Of a stretch of DNA of 64,000 nucleotides, positions 43,509 through 54,737 are shown piece after piece (position 1 is the first letter of the stretch; every line of letters begins with the position of its first letter). The DNA comes from Pedinophyceae sp. YPF-701. Its lineage: Eukaryota > Chlorophyta > Pedinophyceae. Location of the stretch: assembly GCA_916048055.1 (NCBI GenBank), contig CAJZHL010000028.1, positions 1,116,001 through 1,180,000 of the forward strand, read 5' to 3'. A model generated the notes under the pieces. The model saw nothing but the letters and a program-made list of their open reading frames with translations, was not told the origin of the DNA and ran no database searches. A program made the translations under genes and the position numbers.

Positions 43509-44808
43509 CGCAGGAGCCTCATGTACGCCACCGTGAGGGACTGTGTGCGGCGGGTTCCCAACCCCCCCCCCGTGCAGCCCCATCATGGCAAGCAGGTGCC
43601 TCGTCCGCCACGCTCTCTTTCCCCCCCCCCTTCCCCTCCTCCCCCTCCCCCAGCGACTCTCCACGCGACTGTCCCGGCAGGCCCAGCTGCACGCTAACTA
43701 AGAAGATGTCATTCGAAGCAATGCCGTCATCTCCCAACTGTTGGCGCATGTTTCATACTTTGTTCACGGAGCCATCGTGCACCTCAGTCACGGTAGCTGC
43801 GATTGCGGTAACGATGGTTCGGCCCTCGAGTGATCCAACTCCCACGAGACCACATCTGCCTACTTCTTCGGATACAACGCCTCCGACCGCCTGCCATCCT
43901 AGTTCCGAACTTTTGCCCCCTACCTACCTCGCCCGCCTGGACGCGCTTCGCGTCGGATACTGTCCAAGCCGTGGCGGTGCCCAGGCCGCACTGGCCATAC
44001 AGGCTGGCCCCAGGTCCAGGCCCCACGGATGCTGACTGAAGCACCCAGGACAAAAACTGTTGCTTTCCCCCGCATCCCCACTGCCGCGCTCCCTCTTCCC
44101 CTCCCCCGCTCCTCCCAGGGCCCTCCCCCCCTCCCCTCGTTCCGAACGCGAGGAGTCCACTCACGATCCTCCGCAATCTGACATGTTCCTCGACGAGCTG
44201 CCAGCCCCTGTGGTGGGCCACGCACTAGGGAGCCTCCTCTTCCGACCGCACCTGACGCCCGTCCAAGCGACGTTGGGTCTGTCGCGGCACACACGACGTA
44301 CTTGTGCGGGGGAGTTGCGCGGTCGTGACAGAGACCCCCAGCCTAGCATTCATTCGCAAGCCTGCTTTCGATTTATGGCACAGACTCGCCCGCCACAACG
44401 TGGGGGCGTCCGTGTGAGGCATACACAGCGACGGAAAAACGGGCGCCCGAGACTTTCCGTGCGACGACGTCGTCGCGGGATGTGCATTTCGCCGTCTTTC
44501 AGAGTGTTAATTGACCCGCATTTCGTTTCGTGCGCGGGTGGTCAATTAACACTCTATGTGCCCGTCGTCGGCTGCCCCTCGCGCATGGCCCAGCGCGTCG
44601 GCCACAGGAGACGAATAGATCCTGCACCGCTCGGTAACAGCGGGCCCGGATCGGGGCCATGCAACGGTCCACCGCTGTCGGTGCCGTCAGCCGCCCCTCT
44701 CCTGGGCGGACGTGACCCGCAGTAGGCACGACTGCTCTGCTGAACGCTCTTCACAGCAGCTGCGCCATCGCTCGCCACAGCGCTGCCTCAACAAGAACCA
44801 TCCGCCCC
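43509..44808. other. 1.3-kb spacer between two convergent genes
   Basis: Starts with C-tracts on the phosphodiesterase sense strand (43558-43655), then a lower-GC stretch, and contains the 55-bp hairpin at 44501-44555. No gene recognised. Confidence 0.4.
44501..44555. repeat. 55-bp hairpin element, copy 2
   Basis: Perfect 16-bp inverted arms, AGAGTGTTAATTGACC (44501-44516) and GGTCAATTAACACTCT (44540-44555), around a 23-base centre that itself folds (ACCCGCA with TGCGCGGGT). Its core is identical over 35 bp to 10292-10326. MITE-like foldback or structured regulatory element; the family is unknown. Confidence 0.9.
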
Positions 44809-45656
44809 TCACCAGGCACGGCCAGTGGGCTTCATCGCAGGCTGCTTCGGCGACGCTGGCCCTGAGGCCTCCGCATCGTCCCCGTCGTCCCCGCCACTGC
44901 CGCCCGCTGCATCCTCAGCCCCGTCAATGCTCCTCGCCGCCGCGGGCTCAGCCTCCACGCCGCGCTCGTCCGCCTCCTGCGCCCGCCCCGCCTCCGCGTC
45001 CCGCTGCTGCCCCGCGGCCGGCTGCGCGGGCTGCACCGACAACGCAGCGCCGATCTGTCGCGCCATCGACACCGCGACCAGCAGCGCGTGCGACCCCCCG
45101 CGCAGAGCCGCCTGCGACGTCGTCATCGCCACTTGCGTCAAGAACACCTGAAGAACCCTCCCCACGGCGAGACAAGCCTCCAGGAACGCCCTGCTGCGTG
45201 CTTTCCAGCGCCGCACCATCCAGCGGGCAGAGAGGCTCCGTGCGCGAGAGCCGAGCTCCTTGTGCGCCGCCTCCGCGTCCTGCAGCGCCTCTCGCAGCTC
45301 AGCGAGCAACGCGCCCGACTCCTGCGACACCGAGCGGCGCAGCACGATCAGAGGCCAGCACAAGCACGCAGATGCAAACGCCACCGGCCTCTGCGCTCCC
45401 GCAGCGACGGGACCGCACAGCCGCAGTGCTGGTCCGGCGTGTCTGGGCGGGCGAGGCGCACCCGTCGAGCCGCTCGGATGTCGGCCATTTCCGCCGCCTC
45501 GGGTCGCGGCACCTCCGTAACCATCTGTATCCTTCCGACCACGGCGTCGCGCCCCTCCGCCCACGCGTCCGCGACGGGCGCAGCGCCCCGCTTCGTGCCC
45601 TCCACCTGCGAGCGCTCAGCACGTTCGGACGTCACGGCGCTGCGGAGGGGGCACAT
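44809..45656 (-). CDS. Unknown protein with one membrane segment and coiled region
   Basis: Exons 45656-45513 and 45390-44809; the phase 0 junction closes and gives 241 residues. I do not recognise it. Seen: a short soluble start (RIQMVTE at the end of exon 1), a hydrophobic stretch RPVAFASACLCWPLIVL, an amphipathic helical region SGALLAELREALQDAEAAHK, a basic ARWMVRRWKARSRAFLEA, a second hydrophobic stretch (LEACLAVGRVLQVFLTQVAM), and an acidic Ala/Gly/Asp-rich tail. The start lies only 11 bp after the stop of the upstream thioredoxin gene on the same strand, so the two could be one transcript or even one gene with an unnoticed intron. Confidence 0.5.
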
Positions 45657-45667
45657 GAGCGGCGCGC

Positions 45668-46743
45668 TCAGGCAAGCACCGCGCGCACCATCACGCCTGC
45701 AGCCACCACCAGCCCGCGCAGTGTCGCGAGCAACGCCAGCGTGCCCAGAACGAGCCCGGCCCCTGCAGCGAGCTGACCACCGAATCCCGCCGGCCGTGGC
45801 GCGTCGCCCACCGTCGCCACGGCCTCGCCAGCGCCGTCCGCCCCACGGCCTCCGCCCCCGAACAAGCTGCGCGTCACTGTTCGCAGCAGCTGTGCAGGGC
45901 CGTTGGCGCCCAGTTCGAGCTGCGGGGCGCCCGGGGCGGACCGCACGGCATCGTTAAGGAACGCCAACAATGACGAGGTGTCACGCTGGATGCTCCCCAT
46001 CTTCACGGGCGCCCCGTTGGTCCGCGAGAAGGCCACGACCGTAGGGAACGTCCGCGCGTCCAGCGACCTGCGGCAACGCGGGCGCGGGCGCGCCGTCCCC
46101 GATTGACTCCGTCATGCTACGAACAGCCCGCACATCTGAGGCCCTGGCGGGAGCGGGTCGCAAGGCGGGCGCAGCGCGGGGGTTCCTGTCGCTCAGCCAT
46201 GTCCCGAGAGGTGCTCTGCGCAGCCCGCGATCGGGCAGCCCTGAGCTTCAGTTGACCTCACCTAAAGGCAAAGGAGCGAGTTTCCGGGAGGTCCCCGCGG
46301 ATCTTCGCGACTTTCACTGACGGGTCCATGGCGAGGCCGGCGGCGAGGTGCTCGAATGCGTCCGACATGGTGCGGCAGTGCGGGCACCACGGCGCGTACA
46401 CGACGAGCAAGGTGTCGTGGGGTGCTGGGTTGTACGCAGAGGCGCGCATGAGAGCCTCGACGTCGGGGACGCTCATGGGCGTGACGTACGACGAGCTCTC
46501 CGGCCACAGATCCGCAATGTCGCGTCTCCCAGCGAGCTCAGCCGCCGCAGCTGCGGAACAAGCGACGGAGCGACGCATTTCACCTTGCTCGTCTCTTTGC
46601 GAAAGCGTGTCTTCTGAGACGCGGCCGCCCTTCCTTCGCAGCGCGAACGATTGACATCGAGGCACGCTACACGTGGAAGCTGACAGACTGCTCGCGTGTC
46701 GCACCGCGCGGCCCCTCGGGCGCCAAGCAGCATGTGTGCGCAC
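45668..46743 (-). CDS. Plastid-type thioredoxin-like protein with C-terminal hydrophobic segment
   Basis: Exons 46743-46262 and 46067-45668; the phase 2 junction closes (FAFR|SLDARTFPT) and gives 293 residues. Seen: a possible transit peptide (MRTHAAWRPRGRAVRHASSL), DIADLWPESS, VEALMRASA, active site LLVVYAPWCPHCRTMSDAF, VKVAKIRGDLPETR, cis-Pro TFPTVVAFSR, and PVKMGSIQRDTSSLLAFLND. The PVKY..EKRDV.SLL.FVN-like block resembles the C-terminal thioredoxin/glutaredoxin domain of plant APS reductase, but the reductase domain is absent. The tail has a hydrophobic stretch AAGAGLVLGTLALLATLRGL and ends VMVRAVLA, so it may be membrane-anchored. The start overlaps the LysM frame upstream by 77 bp; MRRSVACSAA at 46581 is an alternative start that avoids overlap. 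Confidence 0.75.
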
Positions 46744-47209
46744 AGGTTGGTGCGGGCGTGCCTGGGTCGCAGCCGGCGGCGTCGCTGGCGTCCTTGCGGG
46801 CCTGTCCGCGCTCCTTCACGGTCCGCATAGCCGAAATCGTCGGGTCTTCTGCCCGGTTGAGGACCCTCGCGGCCGAGCGGGCGTGCGAAGGCAGCCGGAT
46901 GACCTCCCCCTCATAAATGGTCGCTTCCGAGGCGCCCTCGGGCCAGCGGTTCGCCCGCAAGATGTCCCTCACGTAGATTCCATGCGAGCGCGCGATGGAC
47001 CACAGGTTGTCGCCCGGGCGCACGACGTACGGGTGCGTCACTGGGCCAGATGCCCCGCTGGCGTGGGCCCGCACGTCACGCGGCCGCAACTCCGGCCTCC
47101 GCCGACAGCCTGTCGCCCTACAACTCGGGCGCGGGGGCATGTTCGCGGCACCGGAACCCGCCGCCGACGCATGACGCCGCCCCGACGGCACGGCCCCACA
47201 CTGCGGCAT
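46667..47209 (-). CDS. LysM-domain protein
   Basis: A single open frame of 180 residues (157 from the second Met at 47140). Seen: one LysM module, YVVRPGDNLWSIARSHGIYV, DILRANRW and IYEGEVIRLP, the canonical beta-alpha-alpha-beta pattern. The N-terminus is Arg/Ser/Ala-rich and might be an organelle presequence; the C-terminal 60 residues are hydrophilic with several Cys. Known: LysM binds N-acetylglucosamine glycans; in green algae and plants some LysM proteins are plastid-targeted. The partner here is unknown. The C-terminal part overlaps the next gene's longest start, so the real 3' end may be earlier through an intron. Confidence 0.7.
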   Translation of the reverse strand: MPQCGAVPSGRRHASAAGSGAANMPPRPSCRATGCRRRPELRPRDVRAHASGASGPVTHPYVVRPGDNLWSIARSHGIYVRDILRANRWPEGASEATIYEGEVIRLPSHARSAARVLNRAEDPTISAMRTVKERGQARKDASDAAGCDPGTPAPTCAHTCCLAPEGPRGATREQSVSFHV

Positions 47210-47468
47210 GGCCCCGAGCCAGCGCGCGCGTCACGCCTCTTCCACTTCAGCCCCCCGCTGCGTATGTCGCGAGAGCGTGCGGGTATGTCCACGCGCGACG
47301 ACACGCCGCGACATGTCGCCCGTGAACGCACTGCGCGGCGCACCGAGCCCGGGCGCACCACGCAAAACGCCCCCAGGGGGACTCAGCGCCGTCGCGACCC
47401 GCGCGAGCACGCACGCACGCCAGGCCCGACTCCCGCGTGCAGCCCGCGTGCTCCAACGAAGCAGTGCA

Positions 47469-49968
47469 TCACACGTGCGCGGTCCACCCGCCCCGCGCCT
47501 TGCCCCGGGAGCTTGCCCTGCCACTGCCGCCCCGCGCACTCCCGCCTCTTCCCGCCCCGGCGGTTCCGCGCCCACGATCCTTCCCTCTCCCGCCCCGGCC
47601 CCGGATCCCAGCGCCCCGGCCCCCCGCGCCCGCACCGTGCGTGTTTGCGCCGCTGCCGCGACCTCTGCCAGGCGCCGCCGGGCCGCGCCCGCCGCCCTTC
47701 TGCGCCGCCCCCTTCGCCTTCTTCTTCGGCCCGCCTCCAGCTCCCCCAGCTCCCCGCTTCTTGTTCTTCGCACCCTGACTCTCTCGACTGCGGGGCTGTT
47801 CTGCGGCTCTGTGGCCGACACCCCCCCCCGTACGCCCGCCGCCGCGCCGCGCCGTCTTCACGCGCTTGCGCGGGGGCTCCTCGTCGCTGGAGCTGCTCAC
47901 CGTCAGCACGGCCTCCTCTGCCGTGCGCTTCCCCGGGTGCGCCGGCGCCGCTGCGGGCTTGCGCCGCGCCATCTGCACAATGCGCAGCGCCTCGGCGCGG
48001 TGCGCGTCGTCGTGCAGACGCCCGTGCGTCAGCGCGCTCGTCACGTCGATGATCGACGACAGCAGCGGCATGTGCTCGTCGAAACGAATGTGGCTTGCGG
48101 CAGCAACGCCGCCGGCGCCGTTCGCCCCCATGCTCGCCTCCTGCACGGCCTTCCACGCAGCCTGCTCGTCGAAGGGCGCGTCGGGCGCCGTTTCGTTCGC
48201 CCGCGTGGCCTTCCGCAGGCGCGCTGCAGCCCGCCGCAAGCACTCCTGGACGTCGCCGATGTTGTACGTGCCCGCCGCGACGTCTCTCCCGTCCTCCTGC
48301 GGATCCTCGACCGCGAGGCCCCATGGACGCCCCGCGCTGACCCACTGGTGCAGCTTGCGGCACGTCCCGCCGCGTCTGACGCTCACGGCGTCGCGGCGGT
48401 AGTTGAACTCGGCCCCGAAGAACTGCAGGAACGACAGCAGCATGTCGCCGAGGTCGTGCGGAAGATCGCTGGGCAGCGGGGACGCTGACCCGCCCGGGAC
48501 GCCGCCGCCGTTGAGCTCGAACGCCCCCGGTTGCGACCCCGACCTGTCGGCATCGCCGCGGCTTCGTATCTGCGGCGGCGGCAGCCCGGTGTGGCGGCGT
48601 GAGTGCAGCACGCGTCGTCAGGAAGCCGCGTGCGCGAGCGGACCCCGCGCTGAGCCGACGCGGGACGTGCAGTGTGGCGGTGGTGTCGGGGGGGTTGGGG
48701 CGCACCGCGGCGGGCACCGGGTACCCGAGGCGCACGAGGTGCGCGGCGACCATGGAGAAGAGCGAGTACGACGAGACCCCGCCCGTGAACACCTCGTTCA
48801 GGTTGTGTTCGCGCAGCAGCGCCTTGGCCACGAGCAGCACGGGGCGCGCCGGCCACAGCTCCGCCAGCGACCGCCCCATCAGCCCGACAGCCGCCTCGCC
48901 GTTCGCGACCCCGAGCGAGATGTCCACGGGCAGCACGGCCTTCGACCCGGGCGCCCGCATCCTCGACTTGATAATCGGAATCTTCGCGGTGCCAATCACG
49001 TAGCCAGCCTGCACAGCGCCCATGCCCTGGAGCGTCGCGAGCAGGTCGTTGAGCCGCCCGACCAGCCGCGGCCGGTGCTTGCGCGCGAACCCCGACGCCG
49101 GACTCAGCATCAGTGCGTCAGCCTCGCCGCCGAGGATGACGATGTCGAGGTCCGACCCGGGTAGCGCGAGCCCTGTGGCGCGGGAGCCGAAGAGCGTGGC
49201 GCGCGCGGCGCGCCCGAAGGTGTGCGCGGCGGCCTTGTGGACCATCGCGACGACGGCGTCGACGTCGCGCCGCTCCGAGGGCGCGGGCTCGCACAAGCGC
49301 GCAAACAGGCCCACCTCCCTGTGGAGGGCCGAGAGCGCGTTGCTGTCCGCGATGACGCGGCCCTCGACGACGGGCCGGCCGCCGGGCGGCGGCCGCTCGC
49401 GCGCGAGCGTCGCGGCGGGGTCCGGCGGCGAGGCGGGGGCGGATTGCAGAGCATGGAATGTGTTGCCGAGGCGGCCCGGGAGCGGCGGCGGGGAGGGCTG
49501 CCGGTCTGCGTGGAGGCAGGGGGAGGGCGGGGTGAGGGCGGGGGCGTGCGGGGCGGCGCGTGGGTGCGGTTGCGGCGGCCAAGGGCGGGCAAGCGTACTT
49601 GTCCCGTCAGGTGGTGGTGGTTTCTGGGTGGCGCTGAGCGGGGACGGGCTCGGCTGCGCGCGCGCGCTGCGCTTCTGGAGGCTCTGTATCTTGTGTAGTC
49701 GCCAGGGCGGGGCCACGCCCTCTGGCCACCGCTCGCCGTCGGAGCCGGAGGGGCTTTCTGCACCGTCGGTGCTCTCCCTTGCGTTGGCGTTGCCTGGGGG
49801 CGCTTGGTTGGTCAAGTGGAGCGACAGGGCGTCTCCTTCATCAGAGGACGAGATGACGATCGCGTCCTCGGCCGTGCTCGAGCGCTCGCCTGCGTCGCCG
49901 TGCCCCCTGTGGGGGGGTAGGCTCTCAGCGCTGTCTACGGTCGAGGCGCTGCGAGGCATCGCCCTCAA
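47469..49968 (-). CDS. TRF4: TRF4/PAPD5-type non-canonical poly(A) polymerase
   Basis: Exons 49968-48667 and 48569-47469; the phase 0 junction closes and gives 800 residues. Seen: a disordered, Ser/Pro-rich start with an acidic ISSSDEGDALS patch; nucleotidyltransferase core TLFGSRATGLALPGSDLDIV (GS and DxD), KIPIIKSRM, DISLGVANGEAAVGLM, RPVLLVAKALLREHNLNEVF, SSYSLFSMVAAHL; PAP-associated part LLSFLQFFGAEFNYRRDAVS, RGGTCRK and LAVEDPQ; and a long tail with KRVKTARRGGG and many RGG/GRG repeats. Known: TRF4 adds short oligo(A) tails to aberrant nuclear RNAs in the TRAMP complex for exosome decay. The RGG tail suggests RNA binding. The junction (GTCCCG donor) is the weakest point. Confidence 0.85.
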
Positions 49969-50478
49969 CGAAGACGCCCGCTAGCCGTGATCACCATGAA
50001 CGCGCTGTCCCTCGCGCAGACCCCAGAACGGACTCAAGCGGGAGCCACCGCCCTCCGCTCGCTGCTGGTCTTGTCACGAGTGCCCAACGCCAGCCCTGTG
50101 CCGAGTTGGGCGCCGTATCTCACGCGGGCCCCCTGGCCAACGCACGACGCAGTCACGTGAGGCCGTTTCCGTCGTCGGGCGCGGCCAGCTCAAGTCGGAC
50201 TGCGAGGTTGTTTGCTTTCCTCACTTCCTCCGCAGCGAAACGTCCTCCGCGAGAAAGTTCGATATTGCACCACCCCCACTGCACCATGCGAGGACTCAGC
50301 GACGCCCTGGCGCCCTATGGCGCCCGCCAGACGCCGCCGCGCCGCAGTCTGCCGCGAGACTGCCCCCAGGGCACGCCCCCCCGCGCCGCCGCGCACGCCA
50401 ATGCCGCGGCGGCGCGCGGGGCCCGCGAGAGAGCTCCGCGCGCGCCGAAGAGGCCGGAGGTCGAGCTACCCGCACACG
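49969..50478. promoter_or_regulatory. Divergent promoter region, TRF4 / IMPDH
   Basis: 510 bp between two divergent start codons. An upstream ATG frame at 50286 ends out of frame with IMPDH and is probably 5' UTR or chance. Confidence 0.4.
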
Positions 50479-52515
50479 ATGAGCAAGACGTTCGCGTTCG
50501 ACGATGCCATTGAGGATGGGTATTCGGCGCAGCAGGTTTTCGGGCAGGGGACGTGCCACACGTACGACGACGTGATCTTCCTGCCCGGGCACATCAGTTT
50601 CGGCGCGCACGAGGTCGACCTGGCGTCGCACATCACGAAGAAGCTCAAGCTGCGCGTCCCGGTCGTGAGCTCGCCCATGGATACAGTGACCGAGGACACC
50701 ATGGCCGTGGCGATGGCCATGTGCGGCGGCATGGGCTTCCTGCACTACAACTCGACCATCGAGGAGCAGGCCGCGATGGTCAAGAAGGTCAAGGCCCACA
50801 GGCACGTCCCCGGTCGCGCTCAGTGCTTGCAGAGGATGATGATGGTGCCGCCCAGGATGCGCGCAGAGCCCGCCGCTGGATTCGTTCGCGCACGCGCTCG
50901 CTCCAGCAAAGTACGGTCATGCGGCGGACAGCGTGAGAGCTCGAGACGCGGTCCCTCGACGCCCGTAGCCGACTGCAAGTTGGCCAGGCCGGCCAGGCTG
51001 CGGCAGTCGCGCGTGCGCTCACTCGGCGCCTCGTTCCAGCTCCGCGCAGTCCGGGCTACGTGTACACCCCCGTGGCCGTCTCCCCGAACGACACGCTGGT
51101 CACGCTGGACAACCTGAAGGCGGCGCGCGGGCACTCGTCGGCGCTGGTGACCGACACAGGCGCTATGGGCGGGAAGCTCCTGGGCATCGTCACGACGCGC
51201 GACATCGAGTTCGTCGACGACCGCATGACCAGGATCGGCGACGTCATGACCAAGGATCTCGTCACGGCCCCCGTGGGCACCACCGCGGTGGAGGCCCTGG
51301 AGATGCTGAAGACGACGCGCAAGGGCAAGCTGCCGGTGGTCGGGGCGAACGGCGAGCTGGTCGGGCTGGCGACGAGGCGGCACTTCAAGGCGCACATGGC
51401 GTTTCCGCCGCTCGGCGCGCCCTCGACGGACGCGCAGGGCCGCCTGCTGTGCGGCGCCGCGGTGGGCACGCGGCCGTCCGACCGCGACCGCGTCAAGGCT
51501 CTCGCCGCGGCCGGCGTCGACGCCGTCATCCTCGACAGCTCGCAGGGCGACTCCACCTTCCAGGTGCGCCGCGCCCCCCCCCGCCAGCGCCCCCAGTGTC
51601 GCCGCCAACCATCCCCCGCGACGCCCGCCTCCGCACCGCCCCGCGCGCAGGTCGACATGATCAAGCACATCAAGAAGAAGCACCCCAACCTCGAGGTCAT
51701 CGCGGGGAACATCGTCACGTCGCGGCAGGCCAAGACCCTCATTGACGCCGGCGCCGACGGCCTGCGTGTCGGCATGGGCTCGGGGTCGATCTGCACGACG
51801 CAGGAGGTCTGTGCGGTCGGGCGCGGGCAGGCGACGGCGGTGTACCAGGTCGCGCGGTACGCGCAGGCGCAGGGCGTCCCGATAATCGCGGACGGTGGGA
51901 TTCAGAATTCTGGGCACATTGCAAAGGCTTTGGCGCTCGGGGCGAGCACGGTCATGTGCGGGTCGCTGTTCGCGGGGACGTGGGAGGCGCCCGGGACGTT
52001 CTTCACGGACCCGGTGTCCGGCTGCCGCGTGAAGCGCTACCGCGGCATGGGCTCGCTCGAGGCCATGCAGAAGGGCAGCGAGGCGCGCTACCTCAGCGAG
52101 ACGCAGACGCTGAAGATCGCGCAGGGGGTGTCCGGGACGGTCAAGGACAAGGGGTCGATCTTCGCGCAAGTGCCGTTCCTCGCGCAGGCCGTGAAGCAGG
52201 GCTTCCAGGTATGACGACGCCGTGTCTGTGCATGTACCAACCAATGCGGAGCGCGGGCGTGCTGCTCGCGGCGTTCTGGTGTCCGCGGCGGCTGAGCTTG
52301 CCGCGTTCTGCGCTGCGGGTTCGGTATGAGTGGCGTGATCGAGCACGTGCGGCGCGCACCCTCTCTCGTGTGCGCAGGACATGGGTGTGCGGTCCATCGC
52401 CGAGGCGCGCGAGGGGCTCTACACCGGGACGCTCAAGATGGAGACGCGGTCAGGCGCGGCGATCGTCGAGGGCGGCGTGCACGACATGCACGCCTTCGAG
52501 AAGAAGCGATGGTAG
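50479..52515 (+). CDS. IMPDH: Inosine-5'-monophosphate dehydrogenase
   Basis: Exons 50479-50801, 51050-51563, 51651-52208 and 52378-52515; phases 2, 0, 0 close and give 510 residues, the normal family length. Seen: TYDDVIFLPGHISF, PVVSSPMDTVTED, GGMGFLHYNSTIEEQA, two CBS modules (VSPNDTLVTLDNLKAARGHS; GKLPVVGANGELVGLATRR), AAVGTRPSD, ILDSSQGDS, NIVTSRQAKTLIDAGADGLR, catalytic loop GSGSICTTQEVCAVGR, ADGGIQNSGHIAKALALGAS, YRGMGSLEAM and GGVHDMHAFEKKRW. Known: it converts IMP to XMP with NAD+, the committed step to guanine nucleotides, as a cytosolic tetramer. Intron 1 uses a GC donor (AG|GCACGT): this join gives KVKAHSPGYVYTP, the same length as in human IMPDH; GT alternatives add residues. Confidence 0.95.
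50802..51049 (+). other. GC-AG intron in IMPDH
   Basis: Donor AG|GCACGT and acceptor GCGCAG|T, phase 2. Chosen because it restores family spacing between KVK and GY. Confidence 0.7.
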
Positions 52516-54737
52516 GCGCGGCATGCGGCGAAGGGGACGTGCAGCGGCGCCCGCGGCACCTGCGCGTGGACAGGTAGCTTGAGGGCGTTCCCGGCCAACG
52601 ACAAGCCTCGTACACGTGCGGGTGCTCACCGGCTGCCCGTGCCCTGCGCCCTGATGGCGTCAGCAGGCGCCTGTGCGCGATGTGATCAGCATGACGTGTC
52701 GATTGGAGGCCACGTTGACCGAGGCAAGGAGTGGCTGAGAGCAACGACGCGGTGGAGCACCCGCACGCAGTAAGCGCACGTCAGCGAAGGACCCCGTCTG
52801 TTAGTACTTCGCTGACCTACAATCACCCTCACTGCGAGGATACTTGAGCGACCGAAGGCAGCTGTGCGAGCGAGACGCGGGTGACGCAGGGGGTGAGTCT
52901 TCGGGGCCCTGAGGCTGTTGGGTATGCACAGCTCACACCATGGCCATGGACGGCGGCGCAGTCGTGCAGTGGGAGCAAGACGCGCGCGAGCGGGCGAAAA
53001 GGAACAACATGCCGGGCATGTTGAAGGGATTAGCAGACGGAGGAGAGGCATGGCGATGGTGTCCCTCGGGGGGCTTGACCGTCAGTCGAGTCGGGTGGCT
53101 GACCGGCAAGTGCTTGTTGTGTTAGTTGCGGTGGGGGCATCTTGGCGACACAAACGACAGAGTTGGTGAGGCGGTGCTGCGACCCGACCAGAGCGTCAGC
53201 CTCGCTGGTGCGAGGGGTCTGGCGGCTAGCGGGCAGGTCACCGAGGTCTGGACAGTGTTTGAGGCGAGCAATTATGGGCGGCGTGCGCCGGTGGGGCGAG
53301 ATCGTCGCGAGGACAAAAGGGGGGTTCGGGAGTCCGGGAGGGGGAGGGGGGGGAGGGAGGGGGGTATGTTGGCCGCTGTGTGTGTCAGTGGCCATGTGTT
53401 AGAGAGAGGAGATGTTTAGGAGTAGGAATGCAGCGTTTCGCTGTCCGCCGCAGCATTGAACCGCCGCACGTTCGGGCGTGCTGCCGACAAGTGGCCGTCG
53501 CCGCACATCTCGCGGGGAGACTTGGCCGTGGCGGGTGTGGTGAGCATAGGGGAGATAGAGCGGGTGCGCACCCGACCGGGGCGGGCCGCGGCAGCCACCG
53601 TCTGGCGCCTCGCGGAGCGTCATCCGTGAAGTCCGTCGCCACAACGCAGGGCGGCCTTCACGAATGCGTCGCGCGTCGACAGACGTTAGAGGAGAGAGAG
53701 AGTGAACCGCACGCGAGGTGGGCCCTGGTGCGTGACGGTCCGTGCACTGCAACGACGCCCGGTATGGGCTCCAGTGCTAGAAAGTATTCCTCACGCGTGG
53801 GGGAATTGTAAGAGGGCAGGGGGCGGGGGGGGGGGGAGGGTGGGGGGGGGCGCCAGTATCTGGCTAGGAAGCTTCATGCTGGCTGGTGAGAAGCCAAGTT
53901 CGCTCGGAGCGAGGTTGGGGGGGCAGGGTGCCTTGCAAGGGTCGAGAAGTCGAGGTGGCAGGGCGCCGGGGCGTTTGGTGTTGATCGCACCGTGATTGTT
54001 GTTGCGTCGAGGGGGCGGCACTCGTGGGTGCGCCACGGCGGTGCCGCCTCCAGGCGCAGGGCTGCGGAGGGCCGGGGCGCGGAGCCCGTGGCGGACCCGA
54101 GCCTGGTGGGCCGCCGTGTGTTCCTAACCTGGGTGGTTTCGGTGTCGGCGCGGGGCCGTGGGCCTAGGTCGCGAGGTGCAGCAGTGTGGAGCGTGCAGCG
54201 CGCGCCCCGCCAATCGGGGGCCGCCAAATCATTGTGGAGGGGGGAGCAAGACATCGCCGCCGACGATCTGAGGCTGAGGGGCGGCAGGCCCGGGAGCGGC
54301 GTGGCAAGCGACGGGGGGGCAGGCGCCGAGCAACAGCCTGCGAGTGCTGTGCTCGTTCTGTTTGAACACGACGCGGGTGGTGGGGCGCCGCCGAGCGTGC
54401 TCCCCAGCGCCCAGGCGCGGCCGAGTGCGGGTCGGGAGGGCCACCGGGGAGGCGGGGGGGGGGGGGGCCGAGGGGGTTGGGGGAGTCCGGGGGGCATCGG
54501 GGAGGTCCGGGGGGTAGGGCGGGCAAAAAACGTGCAGGGGTAGGAGGACAGTGTTTGGAGCGGGGACGCGACAGGTGCGCGAGGAGCGAGGTTGCTAGGA
54601 GGATAGTCAAGTCAGCCAACGCCGTGTTCTTGTCCACGGTTGGCGGCGCCGCCTTCGCTGAGGTCGGCGCGAGAAGGAATCCACAGGGCCATGACGGGAA
54701 TCGGGTGGGTGGGGGGGTGGGTGTGCAAGGGGGGGGC
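52516..54737. other. 2.2-kb gene-free region with G-runs
   Basis: Between the IMPDH stop (+) and the CCCH gene stop (-). No protein similarity in any frame. The plus strand carries dense G-runs at 53310-53365, 53816-53850, 54445-54480 and 54705-54735, that is C-runs on the sense strand downstream of the CCCH gene. Confidence 0.45.

Noticed and set aside
40641-43664. A 1007-residue open frame on the minus strand
   Set aside because: It is antisense to the phosphodiesterase exon, is Arg/His/Leu-rich in the way of GC-rich shadow frames, and has no family motif.
44499-44560. A peptide IDHPRTKRNAG found in minus frames at both hairpin copies
   Set aside because: It is merely the translation of the 35-bp shared repeat; the frames around it are unrelated.
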